From: Planctomycetota bacterium
GTDB taxonomy: Bacteria; Planctomycetota; SZUA-567
Length of the DNA stretch: 15,892 bases
NCBI GenBank assembly: GCA_020861125.1
Contig: JAJBSZ010000030.1
Span: 1 to 15,892 of the forward strand
Direction of reading: 5' to 3'
Positions 1-6,884 of this stretch are shown in pieces. Every line of letters starts with the position of its first letter. Within the stretch, counting starts at the first letter, position 1. Below the pieces are notes generated by a model, which was not told the origin of the DNA, ran no database searches, and was given only the letters and a program-made list of their open reading frames with translations. A program made the translations under genes and the position numbers.

Positions 1-39
1 CTGTTACCACACGGCGGGCAAATAATGCGCAATCGGACG

Positions 40-67
40 TTGACAAACGGAAATCATGGCTTATAGT
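40..67 (+). promoter_or_regulatory. Putative sigma70-type promoter of the tct operon
   Basis: A perfect TTGACA (-35, 40-45) is followed after 16 bases by TATAGT (-10, 62-67), five of six matches to TATAAT. Transcription would start near 74-75 and leave a leader of about 225 nt before tctC. The boxes and spacing are read directly from the sequence. Use as a promoter is inferred from the match and from its position ahead of the only + strand operon. Confidence 0.6.
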
Positions 68-246
68 TCAAGACATCAGACAAGATTCCCGATCCCAAAC
101 GCGTCGCCCGAGGGTTTTTCGTACACGCTGCCCGTTCGCTTTCCCTGCACTTGCCGTCCGCCCGGCGTTGGCCCCAAGGCGACGGCGGTGCGGTTCCCGG
201 TACCGGTGGTACCCGTACGGCGCCAGCGTTCCCCACTTACGTTGAA

Positions 247-265
247 AACGCATCGTGTATGCGTT
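247..265. promoter_or_regulatory. Inverted repeat in the tct leader, possible operator
   Basis: AACGCAT (247-253) and ATGCGTT (259-265) form a perfect 7-base inverted repeat around a 5-base spacer, about 35 bases ahead of the tctC start. The 19-base dyad has the size of a site for a dimeric repressor or activator, but it could also be an RNA hairpin in the leader. No regulator gene lies in the window, so its use is inference. Confidence 0.35.
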
Positions 266-280
266 GTTAAGGTACGTTGT

Positions 281-290
281 CCGTTAACGG
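281..290. promoter_or_regulatory. Palindrome overlapping the tctC ribosome binding site
   Basis: The 10-base perfect palindrome CCGTTAACGG ends inside the tctC Shine-Dalgarno sequence GGAGGA (289-294). A protein bound here, or an RNA structure including it, could affect tctC translation. Only the sequence symmetry is seen; a short palindrome can occur by chance. Confidence 0.25.
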
Positions 291-300
291 AGGAAAAGGC

Positions 301-1354
301 ATGAGGAAAACCGTCTTCTACGGGGTAGCAATCGCGTGTCTCCTGGCATGTTCCAGCTTTGCCGGAGAAAAGGTGTGGCCCAAGGGAACGCCCACCGTTT
401 TTGTCGGCTTCGGCGCTGGCGGCGGTACCGATACCGCCATCCGGCCGCTGATCGTGAAAATGCAGGAGCATATCGGCGAGACCATCAATGTCGTGAACAT
501 GCCGGGTGCTTCCAGCGCGGTTGCCGCCGCCCACGTCATGAACCAGCCCAACGACGGCTACAGCATCTTTGGCACCGGCACCGGCTGTTATGCCGGCTTT
601 GTGGTCAATGAAACCGCTCCCGAGGCGGCGCCGTGGGCCTGGGAGTTTTTCCTGCCCTTCCAGGGTCCGGCCGCCATGGTGGTGAATCCGGAAAAATCCG
701 GCATCAACAGCGTCGAAGACGCCATCAAGGCACTGAAGGACGGCACCGCCAGCGTCGGCCTGTCCGGTTTCGGCGCCGGCATCCATATCATCGCCGAAGC
801 CTTTGCCGACATCGCCGACGTCGGCAATGTCAATTACGTCACCTTCGATTCCTGCCGCAGCACCACCGTCGGTGTCATGGCGGGCGAAGTGGAAATCGGC
901 TTCATCACCTTCTCCGCCGGCATCGATTTCGCCAAGTCCGGCGACGTTACCGTGCTGTTCCTCAATCAGGCCACGCCCATGCAGCTGAGCGATACCGTCA
1001 CCGCGCCGTCCATCGTCGACGCCTTCCCCGCCGGCAAGGACCTTGCCCATGCTGGCCGAAGCCTGGGGCCTGCACATTCGCCGCGATGCGCCGCCGGAAA
1101 TCATCGAAAAACTGCGGGAAGCGTTCCTGTGGGCCTGCCAGCAGGATGAGCTCAAGAAATTTGCCGAGGACAACGCCCTGAACCTGGTGGGCTACACCGG
1201 CGAGGACGCGGCGAAGATGGCCGACTACCAATATTCGGCCTACGCCTACATCTTGTACAAGGCCGGTCTGGCCGAACTCAATCCGGAAGAGGTCGGGATC
1301 GTCAAGGTAGCCGATTGGGATTGGGAAAAACGCAAGGGAGAGTACGGCTTCTAA
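301..1354 (+). pseudogene. tctC: TTT-family periplasmic binding protein TctC, interrupted by a one-base frameshift
   Basis: This is the extracytoplasmic solute-binding subunit of a tripartite tricarboxylate transporter, which captures a carboxylate-type substrate for the TctAB membrane pair. The ATG at 301 follows GGAGGA. Residues 1-21 form a signal peptide: MRK, then a hydrophobic core. Cleavage could follow SSFA, or a loose LLAC lipobox could give a lipoprotein. The family motif GGGTD is at residues 40-44. The starting frame stays family-like to about residue 247 and then reads an unrelated tail to a stop at 1147-1149. The +2 frame from 1043 to 1354 supplies the expected C-terminal part, beginning LPMLAEAWG and ending WEKRKGEYGF. 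Dropping one C near 1042 gives a continuous protein of about 350 residues. It is first in an operon with tctB and tctA. A single sequencing or assembly error is as likely as a true pseudogene. The substrate cannot be read from sequence. Confidence 0.85.
1039..1048 (+). other. Frameshift point in tctC
   Basis: Around GACCTTGCCC the reading frame must change by one base. GAC TTG CCC ATG (Asp-Leu-Pro-Met) continues the binding protein if one C at 1041-1042 is surplus. There is no slippery heptamer or obvious pseudoknot, so programmed frameshifting is not supported. Confidence 0.75.
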
Positions 1355-1377
1355 TACGGCAGCTAGCCACGGTGGGT

Positions 1378-1414
1378 CCGGCAGGTGGCCATAGCCCCTG
1401 CCGGCCGCCTTTTT
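1378..1414 (+). promoter_or_regulatory. Intercistronic hairpin with T-tract between tctC and tctB
   Basis: CCGGCAGG (1378-1385) pairs with CCTGCCGG (1397-1404). Inside it GGC (1387-1389) pairs with GCC (1394-1396) around a CATA loop. Five T residues follow at 1410-1414 after CCGCC. This could be a leaky terminator or a stabilising 3' hairpin that leaves more tctC message than tctBA message. Such uneven expression is common for binding-protein genes, but here it is inference. Confidence 0.5.
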
Positions 1415-1461
1415 CCCTTCCGGCCGGAGACGATTACCCGGCCGATTTGTAAAGGTGGTCT

Positions 1462-2004
1462 ATGGAAAAAAAAGAAAAACTGGCAGGGATGGATCTCCTG
1501 AGCGCCGTGGTGCTGATCGCCCTGGGAATCTATATTTGCAGGGCATCCTTGGCCATGCGGGTCTACCGGACCCTGATCATCTCGCCCGGCCTGTTTCCCC
1601 TGATTCTCGGTGGTATTTTCGTCGTCTGCGGCTGTGTTCTGTCCATAATGGCGTGGAAACGGGGCGGATTCCGCGACGTTGGTCGCCTGATTTCCCTCCG
1701 GCACATCACCGCAATCCTCCGGTCCCCGAATTTCAAACGGGGCGCAGTGGTGTTTACCCTGATTATCCTCTACGTGGGGCTCTTCGGCAATTCCGTCCTC
1801 GGACGCCTGAACACCTTTTTCAATTGGGGTGACAAGATCATCCCCATCAACACCAGCTTCATGCTGCTCACCACCGCCTACCTCAGCGCCACCTTCATCT
1901 ACCTGAAGGCGATGAAGTGGCAGAATGCCGTGGCGGTGTCGTTGTGCGCGGCGGTCATCGTCTTCTATTCCTTCAACCAGGGCTTCGGCATCCCGTTTCC
2001 GTAA
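1462..2004 (+). CDS. tctB: TTT-family small membrane subunit TctB
   Basis: This is the small, poorly conserved integral membrane subunit of a tripartite tricarboxylate transporter, working with TctA and the binding protein TctC in carboxylate uptake. The ATG at 1462 follows AAAGGTGG. The 180-residue product has hydrophobic segments at roughly 11-30, 41-64, 92-110, 130-150 and 156-174, and a charged loop at about 65-92, which suits the family's usual four to five spans. Sequence alone would be weak evidence. The call rests on size, topology and position between tctC and tctA. It starts 107 bases after tctC ends, behind a hairpin that may lower its expression. Confidence 0.85.
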   Translation: MEKKEKLAGMDLLSAVVLIALGIYICRASLAMRVYRTLIISPGLFPLILGGIFVVCGCVLSIMAWKRGGFRDVGRLISLRHITAILRSPNFKRGAVVFTLIILYVGLFGNSVLGRLNTFFNWGDKIIPINTSFMLLTTAYLSATFIYLKAMKWQNAVAVSLCAAVIVFYSFNQGFGIPFP

Positions 2005-2032
2005 CCCCCGCCGTCCCCGACGCCCGCGACTG

Positions 2033-2049
2033 CCGCCGAACGCCGGCGG
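2033..2049 (+). other. GC-rich hairpin between tctB and tctA
   Basis: CCGCCG (2033-2038) and CGGCGG (2044-2049) can pair around a five-base loop (AACGC), about 30 bases before the tctA start. There is no T-tract, so it is not a terminator. It may be an mRNA-stabilising or translation-tuning structure, or chance in GC-rich DNA. Confidence 0.3.
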
Positions 2050-2079
2050 TGGGCACCGGACCCGACAGGAGAGTGCAGC

Positions 2080-3651
2080 ATGGGAAGTTTGTTTGACAGT
2101 ATTGCCAATTACGTGGGATTGATGGGCGAAGCCGTCGGCATTATCGTCGACCCGAAAATCCTCTTGACCATCTTCGGCGGCAGCGTCATGGGTCTGCTCG
2201 TCGGCGTCATCCCCGGCCTTACCGCCACCATGGCGCTGGCCCTCCTTATCAACGTTTCCTACGGTATGGAACTCAATTCCGCCATCGCCTTTCTGTTGGC
2301 GGTGTACGTCGGCTCCACCACCGGCGGCCTGTGTTCCGCCATCATGATGAATATCCCGGGAACGCCGGCCGCTGCCGCCACCGCCATCGATGGCTTCCAG
2401 ATGGCCAAGAAGGGACTGGGCGGCAAAGCCATCGGCACCGGCTATATCGCCTCCTTCATGGGCACCATTCTCAGTACGATCATCATGCTGACCATGGCGC
2501 CGCTCATCTATCTCATCGCCCTGAAGTTCGGGCACTGGGAAATGTTCCTGCTTGCCCTGTTCGGCATCGTGATCTGCGGATCCCTCTCCACCGACATGGA
2601 CCCCCTGAAAGGCTGGATCGTCGGGTTTCTCGGTTTTTTCATCGCCATGATCGGCATGGAACCCATCTACGCCTACAAGCGATTCACCTTCGATTCCCTG
2701 CAGCTCATGGGCGGCATTCCCCTCATCCCGGCCATGATCGGCGTCTTCGGCATCTCCGAAGTCCTGACCGTCCTGCAGGAAAGCATCCCCTACAAAATTG
2801 ACGGCAAGGTGGGAAAGATCCTCCCCACCACTAAGGAATTCACGCCGCTGATCATCCCCACTATCCGCTCGAGCGTCATCGGTACCGTCGTCGGCGCCGT
2901 TCCGGGCGCTGGTGAAGATATCGGCGCCTGGATGTCCTACGACATTGGCCGCCGGCGATCCAAGCATCCGGAACTGTTTGGCAAGGGCTGTCTGGAGGGG
3001 GTCATCTGTCCCGAGGTGGCCAACAACGCCGTGATCGGCGGCGCCATGATACCCATGCTGACCCTGGCCATCCCCGGCAGCGCGCCCAATGCGCTGATGC
3101 TCGCCGCCATGCAGCTGCACGGCATCCGCCCCGGTCCGACCCTCAATACCGAAACTCCCGGGTTGCTGCCCTACGTCGGTATCACCCTGTTCGTGGCTTC
3201 CCTGGCCATGCTATTCTGGGGCCTGACCCTCGCCCGGCCCATGGTGGCGATCCTGAAAATCAAACGGGAGATCCTGCTGCCGCTGGTGGTGCCGCTGACC
3301 CTGATCGGCGCCTACGCGGCCGAAGCGCGGGTTTTCAACGTGCACATCATGCTGGGCTTTGGTATTCTCGGCTATATCCTCCGCCGGCTCGACTATCCGC
3401 TGGCACCGCTGGTTCTCGGGATCATCCTGGGTCCCTTGGCGGACGTCAGCTTCCGCCGTGCCCTGATGCAGAGCCGCGGCGAATTGCTGCCGCTTCTCAG
3501 CCGGCCCATCGGCATAATCCTCATGATCTGCGTGGCCGTCATCATCTGGGCCGGCGTCAAACGGTTCATCCAGTATTACAGTCCGAAACATACCACGCTG
3601 ATGTCGGAAATAATGGAAGACGTGGAAAAAAGCCATGGAGGCGAACAGTAG
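2080..3651 (+). CDS. tctA: TTT-family large membrane subunit TctA
   Basis: This is the large, roughly 12-span permease subunit of a tripartite tricarboxylate transporter, which moves the substrate delivered by TctC using an ion gradient. The ATG at 2080 follows AGGAGAG. The 523 residues match the family's usual length of about 500. The two-fold internal repeat typical of TctA is visible. In the first half there is VIPGLTATMAL (43-53), then NIPGTPAAAATAIDG (91-105). In the second half there is GAVPGAGED (272-280), PEVANNA (311-317) and IPGSAPN (331-337). Hydrophobic segments fill most of the rest, and the C-terminus is short and charged. The gene is intact and ends 33 bases before the terminator's A-tract. 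Family assignment is firm; the substrate (citrate, tartrate, other tri- or dicarboxylates) is unknown. Confidence 0.97.
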   Translation: MGSLFDSIANYVGLMGEAVGIIVDPKILLTIFGGSVMGLLVGVIPGLTATMALALLINVSYGMELNSAIAFLLAVYVGSTTGGLCSAIMMNIPGTPAAAATAIDGFQMAKKGLGGKAIGTGYIASFMGTILSTIIMLTMAPLIYLIALKFGHWEMFLLALFGIVICGSLSTDMDPLKGWIVGFLGFFIAMIGMEPIYAYKRFTFDSLQLMGGIPLIPAMIGVFGISEVLTVLQESIPYKIDGKVGKILPTTKEFTPLIIPTIRSSVIGTVVGAVPGAGEDIGAWMSYDIGRRRSKHPELFGKGCLEGVICPEVANNAVIGGAMIPMLTLAIPGSAPNALMLAAMQLHGIRPGPTLNTETPGLLPYVGITLFVASLAMLFWGLTLARPMVAILKIKREILLPLVVPLTLIGAYAAEARVFNVHIMLGFGILGYILRRLDYPLAPLVLGIILGPLADVSFRRALMQSRGELLPLLSRPIGIILMICVAVIIWAGVKRFIQYYSPKHTTLMSEIMEDVEKSHGGEQ

Positions 3652-3683
3652 GCCTTCCGTCCCGAAAGGCGCTCCTGTGGAAT

Positions 3684-3716
3684 AAAAAAAACCGTCTCTC
3701 GTGAGACGGTTTTTTT
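3684..3716 (+). terminator. Intrinsic, bidirectional terminator of the tct operon
   Basis: An A-run (3684-3691), CCGTCTC (3692-3698), loop TCGT, GAGACGG (3703-3709) and seven T residues (3710-3716) form a classic hairpin with U-tract. The matching A-run lets it work on both strands. Its stem is the same as that of the terminator at 4078-4110. Confidence 0.92.
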
Positions 3717-4077
3717 GCCACTGGAGGCGGGATGCCGATTTCCGTTCCGCAAGGAAGGAGTTTTCGCCAGAAAGGCCCCATTACGGCGGGTAGGCTCCGG
3801 TCCATCGTCCAACGAAAGCCCCCTGGTACTCCGGTTTTAGGTTGCCGCACCTCCGCGCCAACGGCGTCAATTGAACTCTCTCGCACCCTATTTTTGCTCC
3901 ATTACCGCCGGATCAAAAACTTGCTGCCGAGCCACTTCCTTGCTGGACACGGGTTGGCGTTACCCTACAACTGTACTACTAGCGCCCGAACGCCGCCACC
4001 GCGGAAACCAAGCGTTGGAATCGGGAGTACGTGCCGATATTGATCCTTGGGCGTTTGGTGTGCTATAACGGAGTACT
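3717..4077. other. Intergenic interval between the two terminators, no gene recognised
   Basis: These 361 bases lie between the convergent tctA and rplQ. Open frames here (for example 3732-4043 on + and 3566-3886 on -) have no family resemblance, no convincing ribosome binding site, or run through a terminator. No tRNA or recognised small-RNA fold was found by eye. GGAGTAC occurs at 4024-4030 and 4070-4076, and its complement GTACTCC at 3826-3832. No function is assigned. Confidence 0.6.
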
Positions 4078-4110
4078 AAAAAAAACCGTCTCCAACGAGA
4101 CGGTTTTTTT
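4078..4110 (-). terminator. Intrinsic, bidirectional terminator after rplQ
   Basis: Read on the minus strand, a run of A is followed by CCGTCTC, loop GTTG, GAGACGG and eight T residues. In plus coordinates the parts are A-run 4078-4085, stem 4086-4092, stem 4097-4103 and T-run 4104-4110. It lies 21 bases past the rplQ stop and would end the whole ribosomal protein transcript. Confidence 0.92.
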
Positions 4111-4131
4111 ATGGTTTGTAGTATGCTATCG

Positions 4132-4764
4132 TTATTTGGTTTCTGGATCCGCAGCGGGTTCGCTGGGTTCACTGCCCTTTTCGGCAGCTTCCCCTTCGGC
4201 CACCGGCCCGGAATCCGGTCCGGTTGCTTCGGTGGTACCGGCGGCCTCCGGCGCACCAGCGGTAGCGTCCGGATCAACCACGGTGGGGAGAAGCTCGGGG
4301 TCGTCGATCCCGCCGGTGCTGGCGGCACCAGAGGCGTTGGCGGTATCAGCCACCACCGCCGCCCGGGGCGCAGCCGCCTGTTCCTTGGCAGCGGGGGCGC
4401 CGCCCTCAACCAGTTCAAACAGGACCTGGGCAGCACCGTCGCCCACCCGGCACTTGGAGAGGTGCAGGATACGGGTATAGCCGCCCGGACGTTCCTTGTA
4501 GCGCACGCCCAAGTCCTCAAACAGGGACCGAACCAGGGCGGGATCATGCAGGAGACGAATGGCGCGGCGGCGGGCGGCAAGATCGTCCGGTCCGCGTTTG
4601 GCCAGGGTGATCAGCTTTTCGGCGAAGGGTCGGGCCTCCTTTGCCTTGGCCGGCGTGGTGATGATGCGGCCGTGGCGGAAGAGCGCGGCCACCAGATTGC
4701 GGTACATGGCTTTGCGGTGGCTGGAGGTGCGGCTGAGTCTGCGTCCGCGTTTCATATGTCTCAT
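4132..4764 (-). CDS. rplQ: 50S ribosomal protein L17 with long acidic C-terminal tail
   Basis: L17 is a 50S protein near the peptide exit region. The ATG at 4764 gives the family N-terminus ([12 protein letters not shown]); a TTG at 4776 would add four residues and is less likely. The core runs to about residue 120, with [11 protein letters not shown] (15-25), ITLAKRG (52-58) and GGYTRIL (94-100). Residues 121-210 form a low-complexity tail of Ala, Pro, Gly, Thr, Glu and Asp with no Cys, Trp or recognisable domain. The usual bacterial L17 is about 115-130 residues, so the tail nearly doubles it. The gene is last in the cluster, 63 bases after rpoA, and ends 21 bases before the terminator. Shorter but similar tails occur in other phyla; the role of this one is unknown. 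Confidence 0.97.
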   Translation of the reverse strand: MRHMKRGRRLSRTSSHRKAMYRNLVAALFRHGRIITTPAKAKEARPFAEKLITLAKRGPDDLAARRRAIRLLHDPALVRSLFEDLGVRYKERPGGYTRILHLSKCRVGDGAAQVLFELVEGGAPAAKEQAAAPRAAVVADTANASGAASTGGIDDPELLPTVVDPDATAGAPEAAGTTEATGPDSGPVAEGEAAEKGSEPSEPAADPETK

Positions 4765-4827
4765 GGCGAAATCCAATCAAGATAAAACGTTCTAACGAAT
4801 GCGGCAACCGGCGACGACGAAGGGTAG

Positions 4828-5835
4828 TTAGACGTCGGTCATGCCGAAAGACAGGCCCTGCTCGATAAGCTTCTGCTTGATTTCCTTGAGGCTGGTTTTG
4901 CCGAAGTTGCGGACTTGAAGCATATCTTGTTCCTGGCGCGTGACCAGATCCCGGATGGTCTTGATCCCTTCGGCGGCGAGACAGTTGGCCGCCCGCACCG
5001 AAGGTTCGAGCACCGAAACCGGCTGGGCCAGCTTTTCCGCCAGGGCCGAATTGTCCGAACTCTCCTTTTCGACCTCGATATGGACATCGGCATCACCACC
5101 CGCCGACGTGGTCGCCTCACTACCCAGTTCAAAATACTTAACGAATGGGTTGAGGTGTTTGCGGAGAATGGTGGCGGCCTCGATGAGGGCCTGTTCCGGA
5201 CGGATGGTGCCGTCGGTCCAGATTTCGATGATCAGCCGGTCGTAGTCGGTCACCTTGGAAACACGGGTCTCCACCACCCGCCAACGGGAGCGGCGGACGG
5301 GCGAAAACGAGGCATCCAGAGGAATGACGCCGATGGTATCGCCGGTTTTCCAGGAAAAGTCCTCGGTACGGACGTACCCCCTGCCTTTGCGGAACTCCAC
5401 CTCGGCCTTGAAGACGGTATTGGCGCCTTCGACGGTGGCAATGTGCAGGTCCTTGTTCACGATCTCCACACCCATGGGAGCGGTGAAATCTCCGGCGGTG
5501 ACGGGACCGGGACCGGTTTTCTCGATGCGGAGAATTTCCGGCTGATCGCCTTCGTAGGCAACCAGCATTTCCTTGACGTTGAGGGCGATGTCAATGACAT
5601 CTTCGACAATGCCGGGAATGGCGGCGAACTCGTGCATGGCACCGTCAAGCCGCAAAGACACCGGCGCAACACCTTCCAGAGAACTCAGCAAAACGCGGCG
5701 CAGGGAGTTGCCAATGGTGACGCCGAAGCCGCGTTCAAACGGTTCGATAGTGAATTTTCCATAGGTATCGGTGGCGCTTTCGCCATCCATGACCACGCGC
5801 GTCGGAAGTTCGAAACTCTTCCAGCGAATGCGCAT
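4828..5835 (-). CDS. rpoA: DNA-directed RNA polymerase subunit alpha
   Basis: The alpha subunit forms the dimer that scaffolds RNA polymerase assembly, and its C-terminal domain contacts promoter UP elements and activators. The ATG at 5835 follows AGGAG and gives 335 residues, close to the usual 314-340. An upstream in-frame start at 5940 would add 35 unrelated residues and is rejected. The N-terminal domain spans about 1-235 and includes ERGFGVTIGNSLRRVLLSS (34-52). A linker with Ser, Gly and acidic residues follows (about 238-265). The C-terminal domain is at about 270-330, where VRAANCL (280-286) holds Arg281 and Asn284, matching the DNA-contacting Arg265 and Asn268 of E. coli, and NFGKTSLKEIK (310-320) is conserved. 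rpsD is missing between rpsK and this gene. Confidence 0.99.
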   Translation of the reverse strand: MRIRWKSFELPTRVVMDGESATDTYGKFTIEPFERGFGVTIGNSLRRVLLSSLEGVAPVSLRLDGAMHEFAAIPGIVEDVIDIALNVKEMLVAYEGDQPEILRIEKTGPGPVTAGDFTAPMGVEIVNKDLHIATVEGANTVFKAEVEFRKGRGYVRTEDFSWKTGDTIGVIPLDASFSPVRRSRWRVVETRVSKVTDYDRLIIEIWTDGTIRPEQALIEAATILRKHLNPFVKYFELGSEATTSAGGDADVHIEVEKESSDNSALAEKLAQPVSVLEPSVRAANCLAAEGIKTIRDLVTRQEQDMLQVRNFGKTSLKEIKQKLIEQGLSFGMTDV

Positions 5836-5868
5836 ATTTTCATCTCCTGGTACCGGCGGCGGGCTTCC

Positions 5869-5929
5869 GGGCCGTAGGCCCCATACGCGACAACCACCGG
5901 AAGGGAATAGTATGTATCTCACCCGATAC
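5869..5929 (-). other. Inverted repeats in the rpsK-rpoA gap
   Basis: Two small hairpins can form here. GGGCC/GGCCC surrounds a 3-base loop (5869-5881), and GTATC/GATAC surrounds a 6-base loop (5914-5918 with 5925-5929). Both lie in the 122-base untranslated gap where rpsD sits in many other bacteria. They may tune rpoA translation or mRNA stability. No T-tract follows, so they are not terminators. Confidence 0.35.
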
Positions 5930-5957
5930 GGGACTCGCACCCGGCGACCGACCGGCG

Positions 5958-6341
5958 TTAGACCCGGTGGCGTTTGCGGGGGCGGCAGCCGTTATGGGGC
6001 AGCGGGGTGACATCTTCGATGGCCTTGATGGCGACACCGGCGGACTGCAGGCCGCGGATGGCGCTTTCGCGACCGCCGCCCGGCCCCTTCACCAGCACTT
6101 CCATCTCGCGCATGCCCATCTTCAGCGCCTTTTCGGCAGCCGCTTCGGCCGTCTTCTGGGCAGCGAAGGGGGTGGACTTGCGGCTGTTCTGGAAGCCGGA
6201 GGTACCGGCCGAGGCCCAGACCAGGGTATTCCCGTATATATCGGTGATGGTGATAATGGTGTTGTTGAAGGTGGCCTTGACGTGGGCGACCCCCTTGGCC
6301 ACCGACTTCTTGACCTTCTTTTTGCGATACCGTTTCGCCAT
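5958..6341 (-). CDS. rpsK: 30S ribosomal protein S11
   Basis: S11 is a 30S platform protein near the mRNA exit and E site. The ATG at 6341 follows GGGAG; the product is 127 residues, the normal length. After a Lys/Arg-rich start, typical segments are [15 protein letters not shown] (20-34), [10 protein letters not shown] (53-62), [15 protein letters not shown] (84-98) and the terminal [18 protein letters not shown]. The PHNGCRP sequence includes the Asn known to become isoaspartate in E. coli S11. It follows rpsM by 105 bases and precedes rpoA without an intervening rpsD. Confidence 0.99.
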   Translation of the reverse strand: MAKRYRKKKVKKSVAKGVAHVKATFNNTIITITDIYGNTLVWASAGTSGFQNSRKSTPFAAQKTAEAAAEKALKMGMREMEVLVKGPGGGRESAIRGLQSAGVAIKAIEDVTPLPHNGCRPRKRHRV

Positions 6342-6446
6342 GCCAAATCTCCCTTAAGGACCCGGGCACTACGCGGCCTGTCCCGATCAGGGAACACTCC
6401 GCCTGCGTGCCGCGAGACCGTCGAATATCGTTACGCCGCCGCTCGG

Positions 6447-6830
6447 TTAGCGCATTGCCTTCACGGACTTCTTCACCGCCACCGTCTTTTTCTTGCCCTT
6501 ACGGGTGCGGGCATTGGTGCGGGTGCGCTGGCCACGAACCGGCAGGCCGCGGCCGTGGCGGATACCCCGATAACAGCCGATCTTTTTCAAGCGCTGTAAG
6601 TTCTGCGCCACCTGGCGGCGCAGCTGGCCTTCCACGACAAAGGACTTGTCGAGAAGTGCGGTGATGCGGCCGAGTTCGTCGTCGGTGAGATTCTTGGCCC
6701 GGGTGCCCGGGGCGATTCCCACTTCCTGGACGATCTTCTTGGCGGTGGTGGGACCAACGCCGTAGAGATAGGTAAGAGCGATTTCAACCAGCTTGTCATT
6801 CGGAATGTCAACACCAAGAATTCTCGGCAC
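6447..6830 (-). CDS. rpsM: 30S ribosomal protein S13
   Basis: S13 sits in the 30S head, contacts P-site tRNA with its C-terminal tail, and bridges to L5. The best start is GTG at 6830, six bases after AGGAGG, which gives the family N-terminus [12 protein letters not shown] and 127 residues. A frame start at 6857 would add nine residues that lie across the ribosome binding site. Conserved parts are [12 protein letters not shown] (22-33), the helix-hairpin-helix region, and [17 protein letters not shown] (85-101) followed by [10 protein letters not shown]. The basic tail ends in KKSVKAMR. It lies 54 bases after rpmJ. Confidence 0.98.
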   Translation of the reverse strand: MPRILGVDIPNDKLVEIALTYLYGVGPTTAKKIVQEVGIAPGTRAKNLTDDELGRITALLDKSFVVEGQLRRQVAQNLQRLKKIGCYRGIRHGRGLPVRGQRTRTNARTRKGKKKTVAVKKSVKAMR

Positions 6831-6836
6831 CGTGCG

Positions 6837-6842
6837 CCTCCT
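6837..6842 (-). promoter_or_regulatory. Shine-Dalgarno sequence that fixes the rpsM GTG start
   Basis: On the minus strand AGGAGG lies six bases before the GTG at 6830. This perfect anti-16S match at ideal distance supports GTG over the upstream in-frame ATG at 6857. Confidence 0.85.
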
Positions 6843-6884
6843 AAATTCAAAAACCAAAAGCCTCGCGGCCTGGGACCACGTTCG

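Noticed and set aside
108..120. Terminator-like CCCGAGGGTTTTT in the tct leader
   Set aside because: The stem is only three base pairs with a two-base loop and cannot form a real hairpin.
1036..1050. Programmed ribosomal frameshift in tctC
   Set aside because: There is no slippery sequence or downstream stimulatory structure, and the family is not known to use frameshifting.
1363..3120. 585-residue minus-strand open frame opposite tctB and tctA
   Set aside because: Its His/Gly/Asp-rich translation has no family likeness and no ribosome binding site. It is the shadow of GC-rich codons in real genes on the other strand.
3566..3886. Minus-strand open frame through the tctA end and its terminator
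   Set aside because: It crosses the hairpin at 3684-3716 and overlaps tctA; the composition is not protein-like.
3732..4043. 103-residue plus-strand open frame in the intergenic interval
   Set aside because: It has no recognised motif. It starts 15 bases after a terminator, and its start has no well-spaced ribosome binding site or promoter.
4111..5877. Plus-strand open frames opposite rplQ and rpoA (4111-4785, 4915-5877)
   Set aside because: Both are antisense to conserved genes and show no motif or start signal.
5836..5940. N-terminal extension of rpoA to 5940
   Set aside because: The added 35 residues do not resemble alpha subunits, and the AGGAG site directly precedes the ATG at 5835.
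6370..6410. Short inverted repeat TCCC-GATCA-GGGA between rpsM and rpsK
   Set aside because: Four base pairs with no T-tract is within chance expectation in this GC-rich gap.
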